DNA of 64,000 bases from Spinacia oleracea (lineage: Eukaryota > Streptophyta > Magnoliopsida > Caryophyllales > Amaranthaceae), in the NCBI RefSeq assembly GCF_020520425.1, contig NC_079488.1, positions 29,627,247 to 29,691,246 of the forward strand, given 5' to 3'. The notes under the pieces were generated by a model that was not told the DNA's origin, did not search any database, and saw nothing but the letters and a program-made list of their open reading frames with translations. The translations under genes were made by a program, and so were the position numbers. Shown piece after piece: positions 30,596 to 42,300 of the stretch (its first letter is position 1; each line of letters starts with the position of its first letter).

Positions 30596-33500
30596 TTAAA
30601 TCTCAAAGCTTTCTAGCTGGGCTACTGCTTCTTTCATCAAGGCCAAGTACCTCTGCATAGACGGTTCTCTGGCTTCATATTCGCCTCTATATTGGCTGGC
30701 CACCAGCTGTGAATCGGTTTTGAGCACTATTTTCTTAGCATCTGCTGCTTTGCACATCTGGATTCCTGCGATTGCCGCCTCATACTCTGCTTCGTTATTT
30801 GAAGCTTTGAATTTAAATTTTATAGCATATTCGAAAATGTTGCCTTCTGGTGACACCATTATGATACCTGCGCCCGACCCTGTGACTGCGGCGGAGCCGT
30901 CTACTGAGATCTGCCAAGTCCCCAATGGTTCTTCCTCCTCCTCGTATGATGCCTCTGCAATGAAATCTGCCAGTGCCTGTGCTTTTATGGCGGTTCTGGG
31001 TTTGTACTCGATGTCATATTCTGAGAGTTCCACTGCCCATTTCAGGAGTCTACCAGAGGTATCTAGCCTCTGCAATGACTTCTCTAAAGGCTGATTAGTC
31101 AACACTTGCACTTTATGCGCGTCAAAGTATGGTTTCAATTTCCTGGCAGCTATCATGATGGCGAAGGCCATTTTTTCAATCAGGGGGTACCTCTGTTCTG
31201 CTGGGTTGAGGATGTGGCTGACAAAGTAGACTGGCTGCTGGATTTTATCCTTCTCGACTACCAGAGCTGCTGCTACAGTTTTCTTGGAGGCAGAGATGTA
31301 TAGCTGTAATATGTCCCCCACTTCTGGTCTGGCTATGGTTGGGAGGCTTTTCAAATGGTTCTTCACCTCCTTGAATGCTTTCTCTTGCTCCTCTCCCCAC
31401 TTAAATGTTTTGTTTCCTTTTAGCACCTGGAAAAAGGGGAGAGACTTGTCTGCGGACTTGCTGATGAACCTGGTGAGTGCTGCCATTTTCCCAGTCAACC
31501 TCTGGATGTCTCGTATGTTTTTTGGTTCTGGTAGGTTGAGTATGGCCTCTACTTTTTCTGGGTTGGCATCAATTCCTCTTTGACTGACCAGGAATCCCAA
31601 AAACTTTCCAGACTTAACACCGAACACGCATTTTTTTGGGTTTAATTTCATACCAAATTGCCTCAATGTTGCAAAAGTTTCCTTCAGATCCTTAATGTGA
31701 TCACCCTCCTTTTTGCTCTTGACTATGGAATCATCTACATACACCTCCACGTTTCGGCCTTTTTGTCCTGCAAATATTTTGTCTACCAGTTTCTGGTATG
31801 TGGCCCCTGCGTTCTTTAGACCAAATGGCATAGCCCTGTAGTTGTAAACTCCAGCGTCTGTGATGAAGGCGGCTTTTTTCCGGTCTGATTCTAACAAACT
31901 GATCTGGTGATAGCCCGAAAAGGCATCCATGAAACTCAGCAGGGCATGCCCGCTGGTGGAATCCACCAGTTGATCTATTCTGGGTAACGGGTAGCAATCC
32001 TTCGGACAAGCCCTGTTTAGGTCTGTAAAGTCTACGCACATCCTCCATTGACCATTTTCTTTCTTTACCATCACAACGTTAGCCAACCATTCCGGGTAAT
32101 CACACTCTTCTATGAATTTGGCTGCTAATAGTTTGCTGATTTCTTCCTGGATGGCTACATTCTTCTCTGTCGAAAAAGCTCTCTTCTTCTGTTTCACCGG
32201 TCTGACTTCTCTATTAACATTCAACCTGTGGACCATGACGTTGGGATCAATCCCTGGCATTTCGTCGGCAGAGAAGGCAAATATGTCCGCGTGCTCTCGC
32301 AACAGATCGATGATATTTACCCTCAGGGAAAGGTCTATATCTGTGCCAATTCGGACTGTTCTGTCCTCTACTCCTTCCTCCAGCTCTATCTCTTCTGTTT
32401 CTTCTGCTGGGGCTGGTTTTAACAGTCCTTCTTCACGATGCTCAAAATTCTCCATGTCCAGTAGTGCGTCTTTTTTACGCTCTGCTCTCTTTCTCTTTCT
32501 GGACAAGGGAATGTCTGCCTCTGCCAGGGGCGGGGGTCTGGGTGGCTGTTTCAGGGCTGTGTGGTAGCATCTCTTAGCCTGCTCTTGGTTTCCCCTGACC
32601 TTAGCTGATCTGTTATCATTCGTTGTGTACATCATGGTGAGGTGATAAGTAGACACCACTGCTCCTGCATCATGAATAAATGGTCTGCCCAGAATGGCAT
32701 TGTATGCTGCGGGTACCTTGACTATCATGAAATCAACCATGACATCCTTGATATCTTTCCCCTGCCCAATTTGGACAGGTAAGCTAACTATTCCTTCTGG
32801 TATCACCGTTGCTCCTGTGAAACCAATTACTGGGTAGCTAACTGGCTTTACGTGCTTCTCTTCAATCTGCAGCTCTTGGAAAGCTGGCCAGAATAGAATG
32901 TTTGCAGAGCTTCCTCCGTCTATCAGGATTCGATGGATTTTTCTGTTAGCCACATCCAGAGCTAACACCATTGGGTCATCATGGGGATAAATTATGCCCT
33001 TGCAATCATCTTCAGTAAAAGTGCACTGTGGGATTTTTGGAGGAGCAGGCCATTTTCCTGAGTTGTGGTAATTAACCTGGTGTTTGAATTCGTTCACACT
33101 GGCCTTAGCACCGCTGGCTGTAGTACCAGCGTAGACTGGTCCTCCTGTTATGACCAGTATATCATTCGACCTCTTCTGCTCTGCTGGGTGGTTCTGTTTT
33201 TGCTCTGTCTTCCTATTATCAAATCGACCCTCATCATCCCTGTTTTCGTAGGTCCTGCTGTATGAGCTCTTTGCCTTAAATTGTGTTAGGTACCCCCTTC
33301 GGATCAGGTCCTCAATGTTATCTTTCAAGTGAGTGCATTCCTCTGTGAGATGACCATGATCCTTGTGAAAATCACAGTACTTCTTCGTGTCCCTGTATTT
33401 GTTGTACATTTTCGGTGGTCTCTGCCATTTCTCATCCTCCTTGCTGATAGCAAAAATCTGGGTTCTGGATGCAACTAGAGGAGTGTATTCATTGAATTTG

Positions 33501-34729
33501 CCTCGCTTTTCAGTTTTGAACTCACTACCCCTTCCTCTGACCTGCCCGTGCCAATCTTTTCTGGGCTGCTGATTTTCCCTTTTGTCTGGGTATTCTTTTT
33601 TGTATGGCTCTTTTCTGCTCTGACTACCGTAATTGTTCTCACTTGCTACATATCGTCGTGAGGTTGCTCTGCCAATCTCTTCACTTTTTATGAATTCATT
33701 TGCCTTCCCCAGTACCTCTGCCAGGGTTGTGAATGACTTTCTGCCCAGATAACTCTTGAATTCTCCATCCCGCAGACCAGTCATCATAGCCAGGACTGCT
33801 ACCTCTTGCTGTAACTTGGGTATATTCGATGCCTCCATATTGAATCTGGATATGTACTCCCTCAGAGATTCCTGAGGTCCTTGGATGACTGACATCAGCT
33901 CCCCTGTCATCCTTTCTCTGGCAATGTTTGCCACATATTGGGTGCGAAACAAGATGGCTAACTGCCGGAAAGAGGTTATGGTGCCCTTGGGTATTTTACC
34001 GAACCAGCTCTGTGCCATCCCCTCCAGAGTGGAAGGGAAAACCTTACACCACATAGAGTCTGTGTTGGTATATAGCATCATGTGTCCTCCAAAGGCAGAG
34101 AGGTGATTCGTTGGGTCTGACTTTCCGGAATATTTGCAGGTGGGCATTTTTATCTTTTCCATTTTTTCCGAGAGTATCTCATCACAGAAAGGGGAATTAT
34201 CAGGTTTAACTATTGCTCGGGTGGGATTTGGCATACCTGATCCGGAGTGGTGCCTCTGGCTGGGTGCTTGTTCAGTTCTCGCTCTGGGTTGAGCTCTGCT
34301 AGGCGTGATACTTTCTGCCTCATATTCTTGGCTGTCAGCCCCTTCCATCTCCTGCTGCAGATTCCTCCTCCAGACGTTCGGACTGTTTTGGGGTCTGGGA
34401 CGTTTCCTCCTCTGCTCAACCTCAACCTCTGGGGCTGTCCTCATGACCTGGGCTTGCGGTGTTGTCTGGGTAAGGAAGGTCAGGACTTCTATGGCTGTGC
34501 GCATCTGGTCGGGTGAGAACTGTGCCCCCAACCGTGCTAGTGAGGCACTGGTTGGAACTGGGATGCCCTGGCCCTGGCTGGGGGTTGCCATAGCTCTGGG
34601 TTGTGGTGTCTCTCTTGGCGGACCAAGACTCTGAGGCATGCCGAACAAAGGTACGTTTGTGATTCTCTGGTTGTTTCTAGAGGTGGGTGGTTCTATTTGC
34701 TGGATTATTGGTTCGCTTGACTCAGTCAT
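30596..34729 (-). CDS. Tat element gag-protease-RT-RNase H polyprotein
   Basis: First ATG is at 34729 (MTESSEPIIQQ); 1377 codons to TAA at 30596. Order: disordered N terminus; gag (retrotrans_gag type, around residues 190-340, WFGKIPKGTITSF); zinc knuckle CDFHKDHGHLTEEC near residue 451, a CX2HX4HX4C variant; protease LIDGGSSAN near 605; RT with YVDD near 998; first RNase H near 1130-1250; then an archaeal-type second RNase H from about 1270 (SVDGSA, NNEAEYEA, LKTDSQL). The second RNase H is diagnostic of Tat. The frame ends just before integrase at an in-frame stop, probably a single nonsense change. Confidence 0.92.
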   Translation of the reverse strand: MTESSEPIIQQIEPPTSRNNQRITNVPLFGMPQSLGPPRETPQPRAMATPSQGQGIPVPTSASLARLGAQFSPDQMRTAIEVLTFLTQTTPQAQVMRTAPEVEVEQRRKRPRPQNSPNVWRRNLQQEMEGADSQEYEAESITPSRAQPRARTEQAPSQRHHSGSGMPNPTRAIVKPDNSPFCDEILSEKMEKIKMPTCKYSGKSDPTNHLSAFGGHMMLYTNTDSMWCKVFPSTLEGMAQSWFGKIPKGTITSFRQLAILFRTQYVANIARERMTGELMSVIQGPQESLREYISRFNMEASNIPKLQQEVAVLAMMTGLRDGEFKSYLGRKSFTTLAEVLGKANEFIKSEEIGRATSRRYVASENNYGSQSRKEPYKKEYPDKRENQQPRKDWHGQVRGRGSEFKTEKRGKFNEYTPLVASRTQIFAISKEDEKWQRPPKMYNKYRDTKKYCDFHKDHGHLTEECTHLKDNIEDLIRRGYLTQFKAKSSYSRTYENRDDEGRFDNRKTEQKQNHPAEQKRSNDILVITGGPVYAGTTASGAKASVNEFKHQVNYHNSGKWPAPPKIPQCTFTEDDCKGIIYPHDDPMVLALDVANRKIHRILIDGGSSANILFWPAFQELQIEEKHVKPVSYPVIGFTGATVIPEGIVSLPVQIGQGKDIKDVMVDFMIVKVPAAYNAILGRPFIHDAGAVVSTYHLTMMYTTNDNRSAKVRGNQEQAKRCYHTALKQPPRPPPLAEADIPLSRKRKRAERKKDALLDMENFEHREEGLLKPAPAEETEEIELEEGVEDRTVRIGTDIDLSLRVNIIDLLREHADIFAFSADEMPGIDPNVMVHRLNVNREVRPVKQKKRAFSTEKNVAIQEEISKLLAAKFIEECDYPEWLANVVMVKKENGQWRMCVDFTDLNRACPKDCYPLPRIDQLVDSTSGHALLSFMDAFSGYHQISLLESDRKKAAFITDAGVYNYRAMPFGLKNAGATYQKLVDKIFAGQKGRNVEVYVDDSIVKSKKEGDHIKDLKETFATLRQFGMKLNPKKCVFGVKSGKFLGFLVSQRGIDANPEKVEAILNLPEPKNIRDIQRLTGKMAALTRFISKSADKSLPFFQVLKGNKTFKWGEEQEKAFKEVKNHLKSLPTIARPEVGDILQLYISASKKTVAAALVVEKDKIQQPVYFVSHILNPAEQRYPLIEKMAFAIMIAARKLKPYFDAHKVQVLTNQPLEKSLQRLDTSGRLLKWAVELSEYDIEYKPRTAIKAQALADFIAEASYEEEEEPLGTWQISVDGSAAVTGSGAGIIMVSPEGNIFEYAIKFKFKASNNEAEYEAAIAGIQMCKAADAKKIVLKTDSQLVASQYRGEYEAREPSMQRYLALMKEAVAQLESFEI

Positions 34730-34772
34730 TTTGTGGGAGGGTAGGTCTTTTAGAGGCAAGGTCTGGGAAGTC

Positions 34773-34791
34773 CCCTCCTTCTAGCGCCACT
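34773..34791 (-). other. Primer-binding site of Tat element
   Basis: On the minus strand AGTGGCGCTAGAAGGAGGG follows the 5' LTR. A site of the form TGGCGCTAG... at this place is as expected; I cannot assign the tRNA with confidence. Confidence 0.65.
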
Positions 34792-35298
34792 TGTTCCGGA
34801 GTATGGAACTGGGAGGACGTTCCGGAGTGCCTTGGCCCTGTCAAGCAGAGCAAACGTGAGCTAACCTCGGGGGTTTAACCGAGGAAACCCCCTCCGATGC
34901 CTAAGTCAGCAAATAGGTAAGAAGTCTTTAGAGAGGGAATATAGAGAGAAGGTGGAGCAAGTACCGTGTGTAAGAATCTGTCCCATCATGAATGATGTGG
35001 GTGCTATTTATAGGCGTACTATTCTGTACTTTGGCCTACTCAGATGCCGCCACGTGTATGACGGCGATGTACTTTATTCCTTGTCGTTGTCGTTTAGCCT
35101 GCAGGTCCCTTCTTGGACTGATGCAGCTTTGCCTAGCTCTGCTCTGTGTCTTTACACGTGATCTGGGGAGGTTTGATCTGCCTGGGCTGCATATACTTGG
35201 CTTGGGGTTTAGAGTCTTTCTTTGACTTGGGTGTGCCCTGGGTGTCAGGGTTTGCTCTGTCATTTATGTTCTGCCCTCTCTGGATATGATCCCGTACA
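34792..35298 (-). repeat. 5' LTR of Tat element
   Basis: 507 bp, reading the same as 23385-23891. The minus strand carries TATA box CTATAAATAG at 35004-35013, placed to drive gag-pol. Confidence 0.93.
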
Positions 35299-35303
35299 AG
35301 CTC

Positions 35304-35757
35304 CAAAACCGTGTATTAGGATAAGATCAACATCAAAAATCATACTCTACATAAACCAACACCAATTAATCAACTCTAATAAAAATATTTGCGGGTTTGT
35401 TTTATTCATATAAATGCATCATCAATTAGATAGAATAATATACCATCTAATGCCCATCTTAAAGCATCCAAATTCACATCTTCAAAACTTGAACTGGTTT
35501 TTCCAAAATTGCTTATACAACTAAATCCCAAAGAAACTACATTTTCCAAAATATTAAAATCATTATGAAATTACCATCAATTTATGAAAAAAAGGGCAGA
35601 AACCTCATAAAAATCCAGGGAGGTGGTTCACTATGTCACCTCTCTTTACATTGCTATTACTTTTGGATTTCATTGTCTATAAATTGATACAGAGGAATTG
35701 TCAATGCCATGCTATAAATCAGAGAATAGGTCAGGCAAAATCTCTACAAAGTAGATG
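35304..35757. other. AT-rich unannotated stretch
   Basis: Flank of the Tat insertion. No gene or clear repeat is seen. Confidence 0.4.
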
Positions 35758-38654
35758 CACTAGTACAAAAATAGGAATAAGAAACGTTGAATATAAAGCG
35801 GTCAAGTGTGATAAGCGTTTCACGGGATTATATAGAGTGGTTATTTGTGTTGACAGTTTCATGTGAAAAAGAATATAGAGCGCCAAGGAGACTTAACTGT
35901 TATATATATTTTATCCTGAAAAATAAAAAAAAGATGCTAATAACATATAGAGCAGTCACGTGCTACTGTGTGCTACCGTGTAGTATATACCAATTAAAAA
36001 AAAAGTAATAACATATAGAGAAGTCACGTGCTAGTGTGTAGTATATGCCAATTAAAAAATTTTAAAAAAGTAACTAACCAATATTTGGGAAATTAGGCGG
36101 CATATCTAAAAAACTCAAAATTGAGAACTCTGTCTCTCGCAAAACTCTGCAAAACCTTATTAATTAGTCTTATCTACTCCTTATTACTCACAAACTGCAA
36201 TCACCGTTAATTCACCACCACCGCCGACCCCAAGCTGCGCCGACCCCAAACTGCGCCACCACCACTGCCGTCGAGATTGTACGGCAACCGCAAGCAACGT
36301 TCTACCCCTTTGAATTTCGAGGTTAGCATTTTGTTCTACTAATTTATCCTTTCAATATTATTAATTATCAGATTGTAATGCCTAACTATGAAATTCTTGT
36401 TGTAATTCGTATTAGAATAGATTTTCAATGTATTTGAAAGAAATAAGAAAAATTTGATATTACGTTGAAAGAAAAAATTGAAAGAAACAAATTGTGTTAG
36501 CATTTTCTGATATTTGTGGGTTCTGTTACTGGCATTATGCTGGGTTGGTGACAGACTGATAGTGCTGGAGTTCTGGCATTACGTTATTTTTTCTTATTTT
36601 AATCTCCTGTTTAATCTGCCTAATGAATGTTTAATCTCCTTCCTAATGAATGTTTAATCTCCTTCCTAAATTATCATGCTCAAGTGTTTAATCTGCCTAA
36701 TAAATATTTAATCTCCTTCCTAATGAATGTTTAATCCGCCTTATATGCATTTAAACAAATTCTGAAAGATTTGGTATAATTATGGCTTGATTCATACCTT
36801 AAATTATCGTACCTTGTTTCATACCTTAAACTATTTGAACTTTTTTTTTAACATTTGAGTATGTCTGAACTTATTATAAAGGGGGTTCATGTTCGATAAG
36901 GACCCAATGCCCTTAATTGCATTTTATATGGTATTTACAATTATGTGTTTTATTTTTACGGAACTTGCTAGTTTGTAGAAATGGATCGAAGTTGGATAAC
37001 AACAACAAAATTGGGGGACCCAAAATACAAAGCTAGAGTTATGGAATTTCTCAAATTTTCTTTGGATAATAATAGTGAAGGTCGTGATAGGTTGCCTTGT
37101 CCTTGTTATATGTGTCACAATCTTATGCATCACAAAGTTGACGAAATACTCAACCATTTGAGTAAATGGGAATTTGATATACTCATTGGTATCGTCATGG
37201 TGAAAAAAGGGAAGAAACTTCTGCCCATCAAGGCGATAATACGGATGAAGGTGGTACCTTGGAGGAAATGATGGATCAACTTCATGAAATAGTTGATAAT
37301 GATCCTCAGGTGATAGAGGAATTGTTGACTGATTCTGAACTGCCCTTATTCAAAGAGAGTAAGTACACAAAACTATCGACTATAGTTAAGCTTTACAATG
37401 TGAAGGTGGGTCATAGTGTGACGGATCAGTGTTTTACGGCTTTCCTTAAGGTGTTTAAAGACACACTTCCACCCGAAAATGTTTTGCCTAGCCGTACATA
37501 TAAGGTAAAAAAGATGTTGTGCACAACAGACTTGAATTACGAAAAAAATCATGCTTGTCCTAACGATTGCATACTGTATCAAGTTGAATTTGAAGCTTTA
37601 AAGAATTTCCCTGAGTGCAATGACTCGAGGTACAAGAAAAAGGAAGGAGTTTCGACTAAGGTTTTGTGGTACTTTCTAATAATACAAAGGTTCAAACGAA
37701 TGTATGCATATGCAGGAGATGTAGAGAAGTTGACATGGCATAAATTTGGTCGGAAAAAAAATGATGGGTTACTAAGACATCCAGCTGATTCTCCGCAATG
37801 GAAATTTATTGATGGAAAGTTCGATGATTTTGGTAAAAAAGAAAGAAACCTACGCCTTGGATTGTCTACTGATGGTATGAATCCATATAGTTCCCTTAGT
37901 AGCACCTATAGTATTTGGCCGGTCATGTTGGTGACTTACAACTTACCTCCTTCCTTATGTATGAAAAGAAAGTATATTATCCTGTCAATTCTTATATCTG
38001 GGCCAAAACATCCAGAAAACGACATTGATGTGTACTTGGCACCTCTTATTGACGATTTAAAGTTATTGTGGGAAAAAGGGGTTGAAGTGTTTGATGGAAG
38101 TCGGAATGAAATGTTCAATTTAAGAGCCATGTTATTCTGCACTATGCAAGATTATCCAGCATATAGTAATCTTTCTGGTTATAATGTGAAAGGAGAATGT
38201 GTGTGTCCTATATGTGAAGATGGTAATTGGAAGGGAAGGTGGGTAAAAGCATCGGGAAAACAAGTCTACTTTGATCATCGTCTATTTCTTCCTCATGATC
38301 ATCCGTACCGCAAACTAAAAAAGGCTTTTAATGGGGAACAAAATTTGAAAGTCCTCCAAAAGTCTTTACTAGCCAAGAAGTGTTTGAAAAAGTAAAAGAC
38401 ATTAAAATTACATTTGGCAAGTTGAAGAAAAATAAAGTTGCCCTTCCTACACAGGGATACAAGAAGTGTTCCGGTTTTTGGCATCTTCCTTATTGGAGAT
38501 TTCTATTTGTTAGGCATTCTTTAGATGTGATGCATATCGAAAAGAATGTATTTGATAGTCTGATTAGCACGTTATTGAATATTCCTAAGAAGACAAAAGA
38601 CGGTCCTAAGGCTCGGGCTGACTTAAAGGAATTGAATATTAGAAAGGAGCTACA
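35758..38654 (+). mobile_element. CACTA (En/Spm) transposon, 5' part
   Basis: The left terminus reads CACTAGTACAAAAATAGG, a typical CACTA end. Subterminal repeats follow: ATATAGAG(C/A)AGTCACGTGCTA and GTGTAGTATAT(A/G)CCAATTAAAA occur twice at 35944-36057. A leader with CCACCACCGCCG-type repeats and a TNP2-like transposase come next. The element is cut at 38654 by a copia LTR. I found no right end with a matching terminal repeat or a matching 3-bp target duplication (ATG at the left). Confidence 0.7.
36981..38654 (+). pseudogene. TNP2-like CACTA transposase, frameshifted and truncated
   Basis: The ATG at 36981 opens a transposase-associated N-terminal domain (MDRSWI...CPCYMCHN). A frameshift near 37180 moves the reading to the frame of 37259-38395, which holds the transposase core. 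There LGLSTDGMNPY and GPKHPENDIDVYLAPLIDDL carry likely catalytic aspartates, and CPICEDG is a zinc-binding pair. A second shift near 38350 moves to the frame with DVMHIEKNVFDSL. The sequence then stops where a copia LTR begins (38655). At least two shifts plus truncation make it inactive. Confidence 0.85.
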
Positions 38655-39305
38655 TGAAGGAAATAGTGCCCTTGTTCCAAGTATGCATTTAATATTAAGT
38701 CTAATAAATGCGGTTCAGTATTAATTAACAAGTTAAAAATTCATTGAGATCAAGTGAGCTGAATGCCTGGCTAGAGGCCGCTTCAGTTCAAGTGGAATTA
38801 ATGATATTAATCCACACCTTACTCTTGACTGAACCCGTAGGGTCACACAAATGATACGTAAACAGATCAAGTATTTAATGGCATTAAATACTCCATCTAT
38901 GGATATTCGGAATCGACGGATCTTGGTTTCAGTGGGAGCTGAGATCGTCACAAGCAAGAAATGAATACTCCGGAAAACGATGATATTGCCGGAAACGGGA
39001 ATATGGATCGTATCGGAAATATAAATATTATCCAAGTCGTAGATGTTGCCGGAAACGGAAACATGGTACATATCGGAAAATATTATCGGAAATGGAAATA
39101 TTGCCGGAATCGGAAATATTGCCGGAAACGGAAATATTGTCAGAATCGGAAATATTATCGGAATCGAAAAATAATTCCGGAAACGGAAATATTAAATATT
39201 TGTTCGAAACGCAAATTAATTCCGGAATCGAAAATATTAAATATTGTTCGTATCGGAAATAAATTCCGAAATCGGGAATTTAATCGGAAGCGTATCGTAC
39301 GAATT
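38655..39305 (+). repeat. Truncated copia LTR, plus orientation
   Basis: It begins TGAAGGAAATAGTGCC and matches, as reverse complement, the start of the LTR at 45596-46972 for about 650 bp, then ends abruptly at 39305. It contains the GGAAATATTGCCGGAA microrepeat array. Its orientation is opposite to the interior that follows. Confidence 0.88.
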
Positions 39306-42300
39306 TGCATCCATGTTGCCATTTTCAAAACACGATGCTCTATAGCTCGTCCTTGCCAATGGTTAACTCCAAGGGAATCTTGCTTGATCCTTTGCCAGTG
39401 TTTATGCGTGTAGCATCAATATTTAGCATATCTTTATTTCCTTGGATCAAGAACTATTCCTATGTACCTTTTCAAGTACCATAAGTATTCTTGATCTCAA
39501 TCTAGTTGATCTTTACTTAGATCAATAGAGATTGGTATATGTTCGTCATGCCTAGAGTAATACGATACGTTTTTGGCGATCCTCATATTATATCATACAT
39601 GATAAATTCTTTTGCAGAATAATTCCAATTGAATTCTATTCATGTAACTTTAGCTCATCTAGTTTCAGTAGATACTAAATCCAGCTAAATTCTTTGACAT
39701 ATAACATAGGTTAAGAATCTTACTCAGATCCTTTGATGTTTAACTTAGTAAATGCTTATACATAGTTCAAACATTCTTTACTTAGATTTATTCACATGGG
39801 TCGAATATCTCCAATGGAGTATTTCGTGTTTGATTTAGTAAATGCTATTACTTAATCCAAAACAATAATATAAGATCTTTGTAAATAGATCTTAATACCC
39901 AGTATGTACTAAGTTCCGCCATGGTCCATCATTGATGAATAATCTCAAATCTAAGTCATTAGCATTTGAATGTTATTTCTCAATAGAGAGATATGTGTGT
40001 GATACACATAGGACCAATTAAGTTTTACGTACTCCCACTAAACTTCTTATATGTCTATAAGAATCCTGTACATTTTATGAAACTAAAATACTTATTAGCT
40101 TCACTAAAATACTTATTAGCTTCACTAAAATACTTATTAGCTTCACTAAAATACAATTCCAATTCCCAATTGCTTGCTTAAATCTGTACTTAGATTTTAT
40201 AAGCTAGCTTTCCTTTTTCAAGCATTTATTTGGATCCACAAATCCTATGACATACCATGTACATAGTTTATTCCAACATTTGATTGAGGAATACGTTTTT
40301 GTTATCCAATTGCTATATGTACCAATATGCAATCATTGCTTGAATTATAGACTTGAGCATTACGATTATGCATGAGGTTTCAACACAATCCACACCGTGA
40401 ATTTGCTTGTAACCTTTTAGCAACTAATCTAGCTTTGTGTTGTGAACACAATTTCATGTTTGATGGTTTTTATCCTTAAAACAAACTTGCAACCAATAGG
40501 TGTGAAACTATTCTTGCAAATCAACAAAATTTCAATTTTGTCATCAAAACATTGAGTACGTTTTATGGCCTCTAACCATTTAAAACATTTGAGTCTATAT
40601 ATGGCCTCTAACCATTTTAGGGAATCTGGGTTTCGTCATAGCTTTCTTACAAGTCACAAACTCATTAATCTACATGATAATAGTTTGACTGTAAGTTGTA
40701 GGTTTCTTCACTATCTAATAGAGGAATCGCATAGCTTCGGTGACCTGAACTTTATGCCTACTTCGGTATAGAACATCAAACAATAGAATATAAATAGCCA
40801 CTTGAAAGTCCTTTGAATAATCTGTTCTCCTTGAAGCACTTGTAAAGTCTTCTAAGAGATGTCTATTCTTTAAAGCCACTTCTAAAGTCCTTAAAGAATA
40901 AGTTCGGATTTTCTGAAGCACTTCGAAAAGCCTCCGGAATGTCCGTTTATGTTTGTTGTTCGCCTCGAAGACTTTCGAGGTCTATTTTCTCCCACTTGTC
41001 ATTTTGGAAACGAATCTCCAAAAGGACATTATTTCGAGCAAACAAACATTATGTTCTCAAAAATTCGTGGTAGAAACAATACCCTTGTGTCTCATTTGAA
41101 TAAATCACAATGAAACATATATCTATACTTGGGCCTTAGTTTGTCGAATGACAAACACTAAGCTCCCACTGAGTTTTGCAACTCTCTAGATATATTTTAT
41201 GAAAAGTTATTCTGAAATTACTTTTCAATAGCTTTGACGAATTTGGTTTAGTTTGGTGGTAGTTGAGCATTTTGTTTTAGAAATTATAGGAAAAGTCCTT
41301 ATGATTCATCATTAATCGAATCAAGTACTAATTGACTTCGATTATTCCAACTAAGATATGCCATATCTTATGGACCTAGATTGTGAAATTACAACACACA
41401 ACCATTGATGATCATATTTGGTCTCAAGTAATCATCAACATGATCTAACCTAGATCTTTATGATTTCTTGCCAAGTGGATTTTATGCTTCTGAATCTTTG
41501 AACTAGCCAAACAGATTCAACTTATATCACATTTGAGTAAATAAACCTATATTCACTCAAATCCATGTGAAATAATAAAGTCATAAAATCTTTCTTTAGC
41601 TTTGAACTCTATTGTCTAGGCGTTCTAACAATGGTTCATATCTTTTGTTACTTTCAACAAGTAAGACTAGTTGTCTTAAAATGATCTAGAAATCAATCAA
41701 CTTTCAAAAGTCCATCAAAATAGAGCTTTTGAATGTTAACTTGTTGATATGGTCTAAGCAACAATGCCAAAGATTAGCGGAACTCAAATCAAGGGGTTGA
41801 TTTGAACCTAGTAAAGTTCTTTAAAGAGTTGTTTGTTTTAATCAAGCATATTGACTCAACCTGTAATTGACCATTTCATTCAAATAAACAAACAAACATT
41901 GTTTTTGTTTTTCTTGAATGTGAGTCTTTCTGTGTTTGAAAACAGAAATTTAGGTATGTTGATTATGGAACAAAATAGCCATTAAGTTCCAGCCTTTGAA
42001 AGGACTTAAAACAAACTAGATGACCCTACAACTAATGTAGCATTGCCATGCTTCATTTCCCACTTGTAGGTCATTAGTGTATCCTAGCTTCCATTTTTTG
42101 AGTTATTACCGAAGTAAGAACCTCAAGCGGTATATGATACCAAGGAAGTTTGATTGCTAGGTCACTTCTCTTTAAACATAAACTTATAGGTAGAAACGGA
42201 ATCGTAAATTCCTTTCATTTGTTCCTCGTTTTCCTATTTCTTGTACCCTTTCTTATAGTCTTAAGAATTGAATTCTTTAGTGTTGACTTTTATACTTTGT

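Larger units (their letters stand above)
23385..35298 (-). mobile_element. Complete Ty3/gypsy retrotransposon, Tat clade
   Basis: Two 507-bp LTRs (23385-23891 and 34792-35298) start TG and end CA and look identical. The element is flanked by the 5-bp duplication AGCTC (23380-23384 and 35299-35303). Read on the minus strand the order is 5' LTR, primer site, gag-protease-RT-RNase H, a second archaeal-type RNase H, integrase, a long 3' region with an antisense gene, tandem repeats, and 3' LTR. The double RNase H and the antisense frame are marks of the Tat clade. The total is 11.9 kb. It is young by LTR identity, yet gag-pol has an in-frame stop. Confidence 0.93.

Noticed and set aside
38961-39413. 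Frame rich in NRKYYRN repeats, and its inverted relatives near 46065, 54950 and 56287
   Set aside because: It lies within LTR microrepeats and crosses an LTR joint. The open frame reflects the short repeat unit.
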